From positions 12,892,875 to 12,956,874 of the forward strand of contig OZ234495.1 in assembly GCA_965153455.1 (NCBI GenBank): a stretch of DNA of 64,000 nt, in the 5' to 3' direction. The stretch is from Sphagnum compactum. Taxonomy: Eukaryota > Bryophyta > Sphagnopsida > Sphagnales. The notes beneath the pieces are model-generated. The model made no database searches and was not told the DNA's origin. It was given only the letters and a program-made list of their open reading frames with translations. Shown here piece by piece: positions 1 through 12,161 of the stretch. Numbering within the stretch: position 1 is the first letter of the stretch; each line of letters starts with the position of its first letter. A program made the position numbers and the translations under genes.

Positions 1-1916
1 AATAATCTAATTGGATTTTGTGGTGGAAAAGAAAATCATTGTTGTGTGACTAATTTCATTCATGTTATTGGAATTGAAAAGGTTGGGTATAACAATGTCC
101 TTGAAGCTTTCACAAATAACAAAATTGCAAGTTTTGTAAGAGTCATGATTGTGAATCCTTTGCATGAAAAGTTGCCAAGATTGGTTCTTGTTGTGTGTTG
201 TACTTGTAATTGTTTCAATGTTAATTGGGTTCAACAACAATGGGATGTTATAGATGTTTTATGGAAATTAGAATGTCAAGCCATTGTGGGACCCATTGTT
301 GGGCATGCAAGTGATGGTGATAGCCGTAGATGTCAATTAATGTTAGCAGATCATACCATATAGCAAGGTTTGCATTTGAAATTGAATGGCTAGGGTGGTT
401 AATGTTTGCAAGACTAAATGAGGCTCAAGATGCTTGGGGTCTTCATGACTAGGATTACATTCACAATGGTAAGAAACTTATCAACCCATTGGATAGTCCA
501 ATGAGGTCCCTACAATTAGGGGTAAAGACTTTTTTTCTTGAACATATTGGTCTAGTGTATAACAAATACACATTTGATTGACATGGTCTATGATTTGAAG
601 ACATTCAAAGAACTAATAGACAAAATTGGGCTTCTTCTCAAAGGATTTGTCAACTAAAGGTTTAGAATTGTTTGAAAATGTTACGAAGTTGTGGAGATAC
701 TCATTAAGAAAGGACATTGGGTACTGAGTTGTATTTGAGAATATGTGCATATTACATTAATATCTTTCTTTCAATGACTTTGGATTTGCGAAGCAGAATT
801 GTTTTAGGGTTCAAAAGTGTCAATTTGTTTTTGGTCTTTGGAAATTATGGTTGAAGCATGGAGATCATGCAATGATTGGGAACCCTAAAAAGGTGAACAA
901 CGCAAATTCTTGTGTGAACCAACAATGTTTTTTGGGTATTCAAATGTCTTGTCACTTTGTTGTTTTGTTGATCAAACATTTCAGAAATCAATACCTTGAA
1001 TTAACAATACCTTTGCACTTGATTGGATCAAATTCTTATGAAGTGTTTTTCTCCAAGATAATAAGAATGGTTGGAATGGAATGTGCTTATGACTTTTCTG
1101 AGCTTGTCAATTGTGCAAATACCTTTAACCATGTTGTTGCTATTAAATATGGTGAAAATGGGCTTCAATTTGGTAAAATGCACAATAAGATGGAAAATGT
1201 TTGGGCTACATTACATCCTTTGCAAGAAGGTGAATCTATTGCTACCTTGGCTGATTACAATCTAATAATGTCAAATGGATGATGCAATTCAAGCATTAAT
1301 AAACAGATTTAGGATTGCTCAAAATATGTTAACCATGTTGAACATGAAAGGCAGTCCTATTGCATGAGGTCATGATTCATCATGGTTCTATGAGCCATGG
1401 AAGGTGGAACAAGATGATCTTAAGCATCTAGCTTATTTTCCATCTAAAAAAGTCACAACAAGTGAAAACGGTGATTGTGAAATGTTTCGAAATTATGTTG
1501 ATGAAGAACCAAAACTTGTTCCACAACCTGATGTAATGCATGTGGAGGCTAATCTAGTTGACAAGGACCTAGGTGATGTGGCCATCATAGAATAAAAAAC
1601 ACAACATGTTATTTCAAATATGTTGAATGAAATTGAAAACCAATTTTCAGCTAATGGTTGGTGTGAAAATGCAATTTGCCCTATTGTGGAAGATCAAGGG
1701 AGTAAAATCTACAAGTCCACATTGGTAAGCCAACATAATGCAAATCTTTTTCTTTCTAAGGATAGGCTAACACGTGTGAGGAAATCAATGTATTTTAATA
1801 ATTCAGATGTTTATTTGATAACTACATCCTCTAGTAGTACATGCTTGTTAAGTTTGGGCAGCAATTGTGGGGTGTATTTTGTGCAAGATGATAACAACCA
1901 AGCTAGTTCAAAGTGA
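1..1916 (+). pseudogene. Decayed large ORF of unknown family, probably transposon-derived
   Basis: A long coding-like stretch enters from the left edge of the window. The frame is open from base 1 to a TAG at 361-363. Readable protein then continues in a second frame with in-frame stops (TAG in the segment near 450, TGA twice near 585-600, TAG near 662, TAA near 705), resumes cleanly at about 851-1282, shifts frame near 1274, and runs on through 1404-1595 and, after a single TAA, to 1916. The translation is compositionally normal: a Cys/Val-rich hydrophobic segment near 190-220, then a stretch with HASDGDSRR and later HNGKKLINPLD. No catalytic motif I can name is visible, so I give no function. 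Multiple stops plus frameshifts show it is dead. Its isolation and decay suggest a mobile-element or retrogene origin; that is inference. Confidence 0.6.
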
Positions 1917-3690
1917 CGAGGTGGTAAAAGTTCAAAAGCTAGAAAACCCACTCATGTTTGTAATGGCACAAGTAATGGAACATGGTGGTTAGGGAGAGTG
2001 CAAATAATTAGGAGGAGAGTCGGAAATAGATGGGGCTTTTCAAGATAGCCCATTGATTTGATGAACAAGCCTAATGTAGTAACTTAAATTTAAGTATGAT
2101 GTAATTGATACTAATTGGGTGGATGTAGATTTTATTATATCTACTATCACTATGAACTATGAGAAGGAAAATACATCTATTGGTTAAATTGTATTGATGC
2201 AAATTCTCTAGATGAATTTGTGATTAATAATTTTTTTGTAAACTACAATTTTTTTCATTTCAATTACATTCTATGCTTTCATTTTTGTTTTAACCTCTAA
2301 ACTTTTCTAATTTCGAATTCTGTAAGTCTTAAATTTTTTAAGTAATGTAAGGTATTGAAATTGGATTCTAAAAATAATAATAAACAAATATAGGGTGGCT
2401 AAAATATGTGCATATTAAAAAATTAGATAATAATAGGGTGGGGGAAAATATAAATCCAAAATTTAATACCCCCTCCTCCCCCCCCCCTCCTCCCCCCCAA
2501 ATAGTCATTTGATGCATATGTGACAAAAATAACATTAAGTGTCCCCTTGGGAACCAAATAAATATACTGTTTTATTTTATTTTTATTTTTTTCTATTTTG
2601 TTGTAAAGTAACATTTAGTCATTGATCAAAGGCATTGTAATATAACATATTCTAGTCATTGATTGATGCATTGTTGCATTAGGTATTATTGAATTAAGTA
2701 GTTCCATTCAATATTTATATTGATGCAAAATATCATTGGGTCAAGCATCACAAACTTACTAGGCTTCATAGGTTTGTACAAATTCCATGCAAAATTTAAT
2801 TTTCATAGGTTCATACATAAATTGTATAAATACCATTTTATGGTTAAAATGAATGATATTTGTATGTATTCAATATTTTAAATATTCAAATAGATGAAAC
2901 AATGTTTTTGAATGTAAATCATACGTACTTCACATCAAAACATCATAAATAAAAAATACACATCATTTATATAAAAGATATATATATATATATATATATA
3001 GTTCATGTCATTTTTACACTTTAAAGCTCATAGATTTTGCATGGACATATTGTTTTATGATTTTCACACGGATTTTATTCAAATTTTTTGATATGGAAGT
3101 TTGTGATGAAGTCATTGGTGATGAAACTAAACTTTGAACATTTAATGTTAGTATAGAAAGCAATAAGACTAAAAAAAGGTTGGGGATCACACGAATGGAG
3201 GAGGCTTTCATTCCATCAGAATAAAAGATGGAGTTGATGGGTATTCAAAACCCAATTTCATATGACAAGTTTGTTTTTCCCCTTTTTTATTCCTTTTTTT
3301 CTTTTTTTGTTTTAGTTTTCAATTCATGTGTTTTCATTTGTGGTTTTCAATTGTTGTTTGTAGGTATAATCAAATCAACAAACATCTACAAAATAAAGCT
3401 CTGTAGCATATTATCAACAATTAATTGAAAGCATTTGTTTCCTTTGTTATGACAAAGCTTTGAATGAGGAAAAAGAGGTATTTGAGAAGACAAAAGTAAG
3501 TTTAGTTTGTCATTTTGAAACAAAAAAAGTCTTTTGGTTTAATTTTTTGGGGGCTAATGTTTATTGAATTTTTTTTGTAGAAGGTTTGATATTGCTATTG
3601 TTGATGGTGTTTTGCTCTTGCAAGAATTTCTTCTAGTTGTGGTGTTTATGTTTAGATCTTTGTTTTTATCTATTTTTTTAATTTTTATTT
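1917..3690. other. AT-rich intergenic DNA with a C-tract and a TA microsatellite
   Basis: No gene is supported here. Contents seen: a strand-asymmetric C-rich tract at 2469-2498 (long C runs broken by CT), an (AT)n microsatellite at about 2978-3000, and otherwise low-complexity AT-rich DNA. Short open frames at 2423-2614, 3014-3211 and 3228-3428 have biased hydrophobic composition and no recognisable motif. Confidence 0.6.
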
Positions 3691-4201
3691 TGTAGGAAGT
3701 TCATATTGAAGATGAAATTGAGCATGGTTATGGTAATTTGGTTGTTCTCATCAACAAAGAAGGTGGTTCTACTAAAGCTATTCATGCAAGTGTTGCTATT
3801 GTTGTTCAAAAAGATCTTCTTGTTGATGTTAGTCTTGCTTAGAGAAAAACTTGATGTTAGTACTCAAAAGGATCTTGTTGTTGATGTCGGTCTTACTCAA
3901 GGGAGACTTGGCACCGGTGTTATTGCAAGTGTTTCTACTCCAATGTCTATAGTCGATTTTAATATTTTGGTGTGTATAATTGTTTTTTTTGGTTGGTATC
4001 TTTACTATAATCTTAAGACCTTTTTTATAGAAGTTGAAATAAATGGCTATGCTACTGTTACAAATGTTTTTATCTCAATGTCAAAAGCTTTTTAATGTTG
4101 ATGGTGTTACTCAAAATAACATTATGGCGCAATCCAATGTTTATGGTGATGACATTTTTTGGAATGAAATGTTCGATATTGAATTTCCTAAGCACAGATA
4201 G
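3690..4201 (+). pseudogene. Possible remnant of a spliced gene
   Basis: Several short stretches read like normal protein and are flanked by splice-like signals. After a TTTTGTAG at about 3687-3694 the frame beginning EVHIEDEIEHGYGNLVVLIN stays open for some 40 codons and ends in a TAG. The DNA near 3810-3895 contains a diverged internal duplication (both copies encode roughly QKDLxVDVxL). A 52-codon ORF from ATG 4043 to TAG 4199-4201 ends with a charged/aromatic segment containing YGDDIFWNEMFDIEF. The pieces are in different frames and no continuous model works, so this is either a broken gene or chance. No family recognised. Confidence 0.25.
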
Positions 4202-5088
4202 TAACTACAATCCATTCATGGTTGACAACCATTGGAGGTTCTTAATGTCAACACAAAATCTGGGCATGTTTTCAAGCATCTTCAAAATTGCTCAATAGTC
4301 ATGAATTTTGTGATTGATTTCAAGTTTGTACCTCATTTGGCAGCAAATGCGGCACATAAAGGAATGTGATTTTTTGTTTTGATGATTTTGGGCTTCCTAT
4401 TGAGCTCATCAATACATTACATTTGTAGATTCATACTTGACATATAGAGTGATACATTCAGATATTTCTTTAGAGCTTTTGATTCAGCCAATACATTTGC
4501 ATGTTCATTGTCGACACTTTGATGGGATTTAGAAATTCATAGTTCATACAAATTTTTTCAGATTCATGTGGTTCATACAAATTTTTTCAGAATCTTCGGT
4601 GATTCATTGAGTTGCTGCAGTTGTTGGCATGGCATTCATAGTTTTTCAATGGCATTTTGTCAGATTCATGGTGATACATTCAGCTGGCTGCAGTTCCTGT
4701 TCGATTCATATTTCTAATTTAGGGTTTTCAAACTCAGGTGTTGTAATTGCTATTCAACTCTGAGATTTGATATCTGATTTGAAAACAGTATCTATGTTAC
4801 ATTTGAGTTGCTTGCACTTGTTCAAGTCCAAAATTCCCTAATCTTGATGAAGGTTTTCAAATTCAGGGCAGAGATAGTAGTGAAAAAGAAGAAGGAAAAT
4901 TGAGAAAGGTAATCAAAAAGGGAATGATCAAGAAAAGGTCTTTAGTCTTTACATTGGGTTAAGCCCTTGGTGGAGGGCATTACCAAAATCAGGGCCTGCA
5001 CTCGACTATCGCAATTTCCTTTTTCTGGTTGTTGTTTTTGAAGCTATGATTTCGATGAGTGAAGCTACTCGCGCGTCGTGGAGTATGT
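4202..5088. other. Intergenic, short GATTCAT/TTCATA-rich repeats
   Basis: No gene seen. The segment 4440-4720 is enriched in short words such as gattcat and ttcata, including a near-perfect direct repeat (gttcatacaaattttttcag) starting at about 4542 and 4570. 4720-5088 holds nothing I can name. Confidence 0.5.
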
Positions 5089-5822
5089 TTTCGTTGTCGC
5101 AAAAATTTGGTTGAGCACACCCCGTAAATCACTCGGGGTTTGGAAATTTGCGTGTCTTTTCTTGGAACTTCTCTCATTCAGTATTTGAGTACATGCAGTT
5201 AGTTCTTTGAGGGATTTGGAGGGACTGATTCGGTGTTCTCCTCCTCCTTTCGAACTGACTGTCGTTGGGGGGCTGATCTGGTATGTAATTTTGGATGGTT
5301 TTTTAGTTTCAAGAAATTCAACTCGTCTTGCTCTCATTTGTGTCCCTCCCTTTGGTTGCGGAAGATTAAACACTTCATGCTCTCTGAATTCTTTCTTTGA
5401 AATTCCGTGGTTTGATGGATGAATCAGACTCCCTGTGCGATCAGCACCCCAGCACACCACACCCCCCCCGCCCCCCCTCCCCTCCCCCTGCGCTTTGATT
5501 GCCACCAAATTTGACACTTCATGCTCTCGAATTTTTTCTTTGAAATTCCGTTGATTGATGGTCGATCGGCACGCTTGATTGATTGATTGCTTGCCTTCGG
5601 TTTCTGCGAATTTGACACTTCCTGTTCGTATCGCTCTCATTTGTGCCCCTCCCTTTCAGTGCGGAATATATGACACTTCATGCTCTCGAACACTTTCTCT
5701 GGACTTTCGTCGTTTGATGGAGATTCAAGTCCATTCAGCCCGGTTGATCATCAGCGTTCGGTTTCCGCAAAAGTCGACACCTCATCCGTCAAATGTTTTC
5801 TCGGAACTTGGTTCTTTGATGG
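5089..5822. repeat. Diverged direct repeats, about 4-5 units, upstream of the phosphatase gene
   Basis: A GC-richer stretch holds repeated blocks with the shared order (cggtt)tgcggaa - gacacttcatgctctcgaa - ctttctttggaattccg - ttgatgg. The clearest copies lie at about 5329-5422, 5490-5565, 5598-5722 and 5755-5822, with a weaker one at 5089-5200. Two copies also share the lead-in gctctcatttgtg. A C-rich tract (5454-5489) interrupts the array. Unit length is irregular, roughly 90-150 bases. Reading frames in this stretch are simply open through the repeats and I do not regard them as genes. It may be part of the leader or promoter of the gene at 6495, but that is not shown. Confidence 0.6.
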
Positions 5823-6494
5823 AGCCCACGCGAGTTTTTGTGCACTTGTAGGTGGCAGGTGGAATTGGTTTGCTTTCTTCCTATATAAGTAGGTTGTGAC
5901 TCCGGCCGAGAATGATCCGGTGTAGTTGCTTATGATCCAAGATAGGAAAAAGTCGATCCTTGGGTGTCTTTTGATTTCGCTGTCATGTCGTTTCCTTATA
6001 CGGATCAAGCGACTCATGTCACAACCCAATTCGGTTCTCTAGATAAACGAGGTAGTATTCTTGCAGATGTTTCACAAATTTGCCGGCCGGCCGGCCAGAG
6101 TTCTAGAAGCTCATGGGTTTAGATTGTATCCTCGAGAATCTGAGACGGTCTTCATGCTTGGACCCAATGCAAGCGTCGTGTGTCTTACCAAGATGCTTCG
6201 TGGGCCGGGTGGCTCTCAAGGACTTCGATCATAAAAAAGACGGATCAATGCTTTTGGTACTCATGATTTCTCTGCTTCTTCTGTTTGAGGAGGGCGCAGA
6301 CCAAGTCTCGCCACGGTGCGCATGTTACAATACGAAACAAATTGGTGAAGTTTTTATGAATTTCAGAAGGCTTCCCGCGACATGCAACTCTGAGGCTCCA
6401 AGAACAACAACAGACAATCTTCTTGCTGTTTTGTGTCTTAGACTGTACTCACCGAGCGAGGACCCGAAGAATCGAGTGAATTCTCGGAGACATC
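5823..6494 (+). promoter_or_regulatory. Upstream/leader region of the purple acid phosphatase gene
   Basis: Non-coding by the gene model. It contains a GGCC palindrome run at 6082-6096, unusual in this AT-rich window, and an open frame 6113-6505 that overlaps the phosphatase ATG (6495) in another frame. If the transcript starts upstream of 6113, that frame would be a start-overlapping upstream ORF. A TATATAA-like sequence lies at 5881-5888. Promoter position is not established. Confidence 0.35.
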
Positions 6495-9400
6495 ATGATG
6501 GCTAGTAATTATTGCCAAACTCAAGCTCGTCTCACGAAATTCTCCATACTCATACTTATTCTGAGTTTCGCGATGTTAAGCTCCCCCTTCCTACGAAGAT
6601 GTGAGGGAGCCAGATGGAAACCAGTGAGAAATTTGCAAGGATTTGGCAATTCTAGTCTGAGTTCTTCAAAGCCCGTTAGAGAAGAAGAAGGAGACGAAGA
6701 CGCAGAATTGAGCCACCATGGGCTCAGAGACCCGAAATTTAGTTCCATCAACAGGCGGAAGCTTGGAAGCTGCAATGATTCCAATTCTTATCTCTCCATG
6801 TCCATCAGCGCATCTGACTCTCTTCAGGACGTGCAGAACGTGACTGTCACAGTATCCGGAGTTCTGGTTCCAAGTGCCTCAGATTGGATTGCTGTTTTCT
6901 CGCCCTCCACAGCTGAGTTCAGTCTCCTCCGATCCCTGCTCTCTGCTTTCTTGTCTCTTCACCTCAAACTCTAATCGATGTTGCATCTTGAACTCTTGTC
7001 AAGGTCCTGCAACTCTTTTTGTTTGTGAGTTTTGACACCACATACTCATGTACTAAATTTACAAAAATCCAACATTCTAGTTGTAGAGGATTAGCACAAC
7101 CAGTATTGAAGAATCGTCCTGAAGCTGAATATTTCTGAAAAATGTGCAGCACAAATGACTGTCCATTGAACAAGGCACTGTATTTGGAGACAGGGGACAC
7201 AAGCTCGCAACCTCTCACTTGTCTCTACCCTGTGAAGGTACTTGACCAGTAGCACTTCTCTTTACCAGTATCACAAGATCTTGAGTACTTAAGAAAAACA
7301 CATCTAGAACAGTTTTCTGTGCAGCTGATGATGCGAAGGAGTCCAGCAAGTATGAATCTCAAATGTTGACCATGAATCATTGTAATCCTGAATTTTTGAA
7401 GAATATCACAAGGGGAGCACAATAATTCGGATTGCCAATTTTCTTTTGGGAGTAGGCTCCAATAATTGCAAATTTGCAATGATCAAAATTTGATTCAAAT
7501 TGATGATATCTCATGAGTTCTTTTGCATGTTCAAAGCATTCAAAATCTGCTCAAGTGAACAGTTTCAAATGTTTTCTTTCTGTTTCAAATGTGTACCATT
7601 CCTTCTCAAAATTGGAGAGAATCTTAATATTGATCATTTTAAAAGCAATGTCTGTTGAAATTGGTGAAATTCATATTTACAACACATTTTGATGCTTTTA
7701 AACATGCTACATGATATTTCTTGACAGCCTTGCATCAAGCTCCAATTGAGAAGCAAGCAAGTGTGATCTAACCATGATCCGAGTGGGTGGTGGTTTGCAT
7801 TATGCAGTATCAGTTTGTGAGTGCAGATCCACAGTACCTGTCCTGTGGGAACAGCCAGTGTCAAAAAGAAGTTCTAGATCAATGCCTGGTGAAGACCTGC
7901 AATGGCTCTATCACCTTCCGCATCATCAACATCAGGACAGATGTGGTGTTTGTGCTTTTCACAGGTGGATTGGATGTTCCATGTGTTTTGGAAACCTCCA
8001 AGGCCCTTTCGTTTGCTAATCCTTCATCGCCTCTCTATGGCCATCTCTCCAGCCTAGATTCTACTGGAACTTCGGTATGTACAAACAGCAACTCCTGTGT
8101 CATGATGTTTATCATCGCAGTCTTTCTGTTTGTTTGCCACATTATTTCAGCATGCAGCATGGATTGCTCCATGGACTTCTTGCATGATTTGAGCTCCTGA
8201 AGCATGCCAGATCAATGAGCAAAGACTTTCTTTGTCACTTGTGGCTATCTTTGTTGGTCTGCAGATGAGACTGACATGGGTGAGTGGTAATGGAAATCCA
8301 CAAGAGTTATACTACAATGGAGGAAGCTCCACCTCCACTGTCTCAACTTTCAATCAGAGTCAAATGTGTTGTAAGTTGCTAGCCCAATTGTTGAAAAGGA
8401 ACTTGGAAGTTTGAATCTTCAGTGCCTCTCCTTCAGCTCTCTTGAGCTCTGATAAAACAAGATCCAACTTCAACATTGTCTTAGATGGGCAACGGAAAAT
8501 TCATGAGAGGGGAAGTGTCTTCAATAACAAGGATCACTCTCTTGCATACATTGTCTGGCATGACCAGATCATAAGAACATACAGAGAAAAAAATCTGTTT
8601 TGCAAACAGAGACTAGCATCACATATTCTGAAGTAACAGCTGTTGGTTTCATGAAAGTCAATGCTATTTTTTCTCATTCAGTTTTTGGCTCACAAAAGTT
8701 TCAAATGAGGACCTAAACTCATTGAACATTTGATGCAGCTCAACTGGAAAGTCCAGCAACTGATTTTGGATGGCATGATCCAGGCTACATCCACACAGCC
8801 TCTATGACAGGACTGGCTCCATCCACCAGCTACAGCTACTACTATGGGAGGTAAAGCAAAGATGAAATGAAAATAACAAAGCTTGAGGAGAGCTTGCTTA
8901 TCTTTCACCAGCTTAATTTTTCAAGCTTCTCAAGCAGATTCACTTTCTGGCTGCACTTTGGCTTCACACAATGGGTTGTTCATGTGCAAGCTTAAATTAC
9001 CTGAAATGGTTTGAGTTTCTCTGCAGTTTGCATCCAAGCTCCAGAGATCATCTGCCACATTGACCAAACTGTGTGCGGAATTTGGCTATGGCAGTTCTGT
9101 TGCAGGATGGACAGCAAACAAAACCTTCACTACACCACCAGCTGCAGGAGGAAGTTCATTGAGAGTGGTGATTTATGGAGACATGGGCAAAGCAGAGCGT
9201 GATAACTCAGATGAACACTATGTTCAGGTACATCAAAGGACAAAGATATCTACAAAGCCCTTGACAGACAATAAGAAACTGTAACCTTGAGCAGAGCTCA
9301 GAGTGCCAAAATATATGAAAGTAAGAAAGCAACAATGGAATTGAACTTGCAAAAGAGAGGACCACGTAAAGAGAAATCCAACACAGGCTTGAAACATGAA

Positions 9401-12161
9401 CGATAATAACAAGCATTTAGGAAGCCTTCCAAAGTAGAAGCAGAAGAACATACTGATTTAAGTGATCTGCCTTGTGCAGCCGGGAGCTCTGGGGGTCATT
9501 GATGCACTGTCAGAGCGACTTTCTACAGATAAGGATGTGGACATGGTGATCCATATTGGTGACATCAGTTATGCCACAGGATTTATGGTAGAGTGGGACT
9601 CTTTTCTGGAGATGATAACGCCAGTCGCTTCTGCAGTCTCTTACATGACTGCCATCGGTAACCATGAGAGGTATATAGGATTTTTTTCTTGAAGAAGAAA
9701 AATTATTTTGCTTCACATCCTCTGACAATGTGAGGATTTCAAAATAAGAATGACTAGAAGACTACCAACCAAGCATGACTGAGAGTCTCTTTACCCTCTA
9801 TATGAAGTTAGATTCAAGTAGTCATGGCTCCTTGTCATAGCTTCACACACAAAGCTTCTTCCTCTTGAAAGGTCATAGGATTTTGAGTAACAAGTTTTGT
9901 CTCTCTCTGTCTCCTGATTCCTCAAATCTTGAGGATCCTGAAATGCTCCAGATTCATTATTAGGTGATTTGCTCTTGGCAGGGATTTTCCAGGTTCAGGA
10001 TCTGTATATGATACTGCAGATTCTGGGGGTGAGTGTGGTATGGCATATGAGTCATACTTTCAAATGCCGACACCAGCAGCAGACAAACCATGGTATTCTA
10101 TCGAGTCAGGTCCTGTGCATTTCACAGTGATGTCCACTGAGCACAACTGGAATGCTGGCAGTGAACAGGCGAGTTGATGAAAAGTGTTTACCTGAGATAG
10201 ATTTGTGCTGAGCAAATTCATCTATGTAACCACAACTTTCTTTGAAATCATCTGACCTCTGACATTGGTGATCTTGCAGTATAACTGGATCCAGAGTGAT
10301 CTCGCTTCAGTGAACCGTTCGTCAACTCCTTGGTTAATCTTTGCCGGGTATGTTGTGCTCTTGGAAACTACTCCCATGTCCTTTTTTCAAAAATTGCGTA
10401 GCCAATTTGAAGAACAACAAATCCAACAGCAATTTGTTCTGGAGCTATTAGAGCTGGTGGAAATACCATATAGGGGATCCATGGAAGCATCTGTAGGTAC
10501 TCTAACAGCATTGTTTATTGATCTATTTGACCATGACAAACACAGTAGAACAGCAAGAACATTTTTTCCTTCATATCCTCCTGCGATTTGATATAAACGC
10601 TGCCAGGGTATCAGATGCGGACTTGCATGTATCAACAACTCTTTTGATCAAAGGTTTAAAAAGATGTTATTTCTTGTTAATATGCAGGCATCGGCCTGCA
10701 TACTCATCATACCAGAACAGTATCATAGACGACATTACAGGCACGGCTGTAGACACCTCATTCCCTCCTGTAATTGAGCCTTTGCTTCTCAATGCCAAGG
10801 TAATGCTCCTCTTCCATCCTGACATTGGTTTCATGATCCTTGCTTTTCATTCAATCCAGCCTTTGAACTGCATCCACATTTACAAGCAACTGGCACTCCA
10901 GGGAAAATTACACCAGTTTTGAGCTCAGATCTGTGTGCCGAAAAACACAACCAAAATTTTCAAGCATGATTATTGGTATAAGAAGGATCATGAAGAAGGA
11001 GGATTTGGAAAGCAGAGATAGAAGTGATATCTTACGTGTTGATGATTTTGGCAATATGTTGTGGTGCAGGTTGATCTGGCAGTCTGGGGACATGTCCACA
11101 ACTATGAGCGTACTTGTGCTGTCTACCAGAGCAAGTGCTTAGGTTACCCAACAAATACAAGTGGGATAGACACATACAACAATACGGTTTACACAGCACC
11201 TGTGCATGCAGTTATTGGTACAGCAGGATTCACTCTTGATCCAACTTCAACAGCAGTAAGTCATAAATAATCAGAATCACTTGCTTTGAAAATCCTTACA
11301 GAATATTGAGAAAATTGTTTCCAAGGAGATACATGTAGCAGAGATTGCTGTCATTTTTTGTCATCAAAGCTTGCAATCTAATGCAAAGATTGACCTGTGG
11401 TTTTTCCAGCCGCCAGCATGGAGTTTAGTGCGTATTTCTGAATTTGGATACACCTACATGCAAGCTGAATCAACTAGCCTCCTCATTCAAGTAAGGACCA
11501 TATACCCTAATCTATATAACAAATATAATGGTCTCTGTCTGTCTGTTTATCTGAAGCCTTCCTACCTACCTACAAATTTGCCTCTCCCCTCTATGTACCT
11601 ACCTATGCACCTACCCTTTCCTCTTACAAACTTACTCCATCCCTCCCAACCTCCTTGACAAAAAAAACTGAAGTAGGTGGACAGATACCCATTCCTGGCT
11701 TGTCCCTTTAATGTCTTGCCTACTGTCACTTGAGTGAATGAAAATCAAAGAGTTTGAATACGGCACCGCTCAGATGCTTAAAGCTCATTCAACAATCAGA
11801 CAGCAGACAGTCACTGTTTAAGAGAAAAAAATGTGATGTGTATTATTTCTGAGATGGATTTAGAGGGATTTTAGTTTCCAAAAGTCATGTGGAATCTAGG
11901 GATCAAAAGTGAGTGGTGAAGTTCAAAATTGAAACTAAGAGCATGAGAGATTGAATTGTGTGATTCTGCTCACTCAAAATTAGTTAGTTAGGTAGGGATT
12001 TGATGCTAAATGTGAGATATCTTGGTTTTATGATCTGTCGAATAGGCAGCTTGTGTTGATCCAGAATAACAATTTTTGTGTTGTCAATATTGTGCAATGT
12101 GCAGTTTGTATCAAATTCCACAACTGGACAGGTTGATGACTCTTTCAAATTTATCAGATAA
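6495..12161 (+). CDS. Purple acid phosphatase, PAP1/PAP27-type, secreted metallophosphoesterase
   Basis: Hydrolyses phosphate monoesters at acid pH with a dinuclear metal site; plant members scavenge phosphate outside the cell or in the vacuole. Model of 13 exons: 6495-6916, 7150-7237, 7808-8074, 8265-8370, 8739-8850, 9095-9227, 9480-9670, 9982-10168, 10280-10347, 10688-10799, 11070-11255, 11410-11490, 12105-12161 (stop TAA), giving 669 aa. Residues about 13-38 form a hydrophobic signal peptide. All five metal-ligand blocks are present: GDMG (Asp361), GDISY (Asp404, Tyr407), GNHE (Asn437), AGHRP (His526), GHVHNYER (His570, His572). The long N-terminal domain places it with the ~600+ residue class. 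The intron after exon 8 has a GC donor (10169). The exon 1 donor (GTTCAG at 6917) is the only one that keeps phase with exon 2. Start: first ATG of an ATGATG pair in frame with the signal peptide. It converges with the transporter gene at 14377. Confidence 0.9.
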
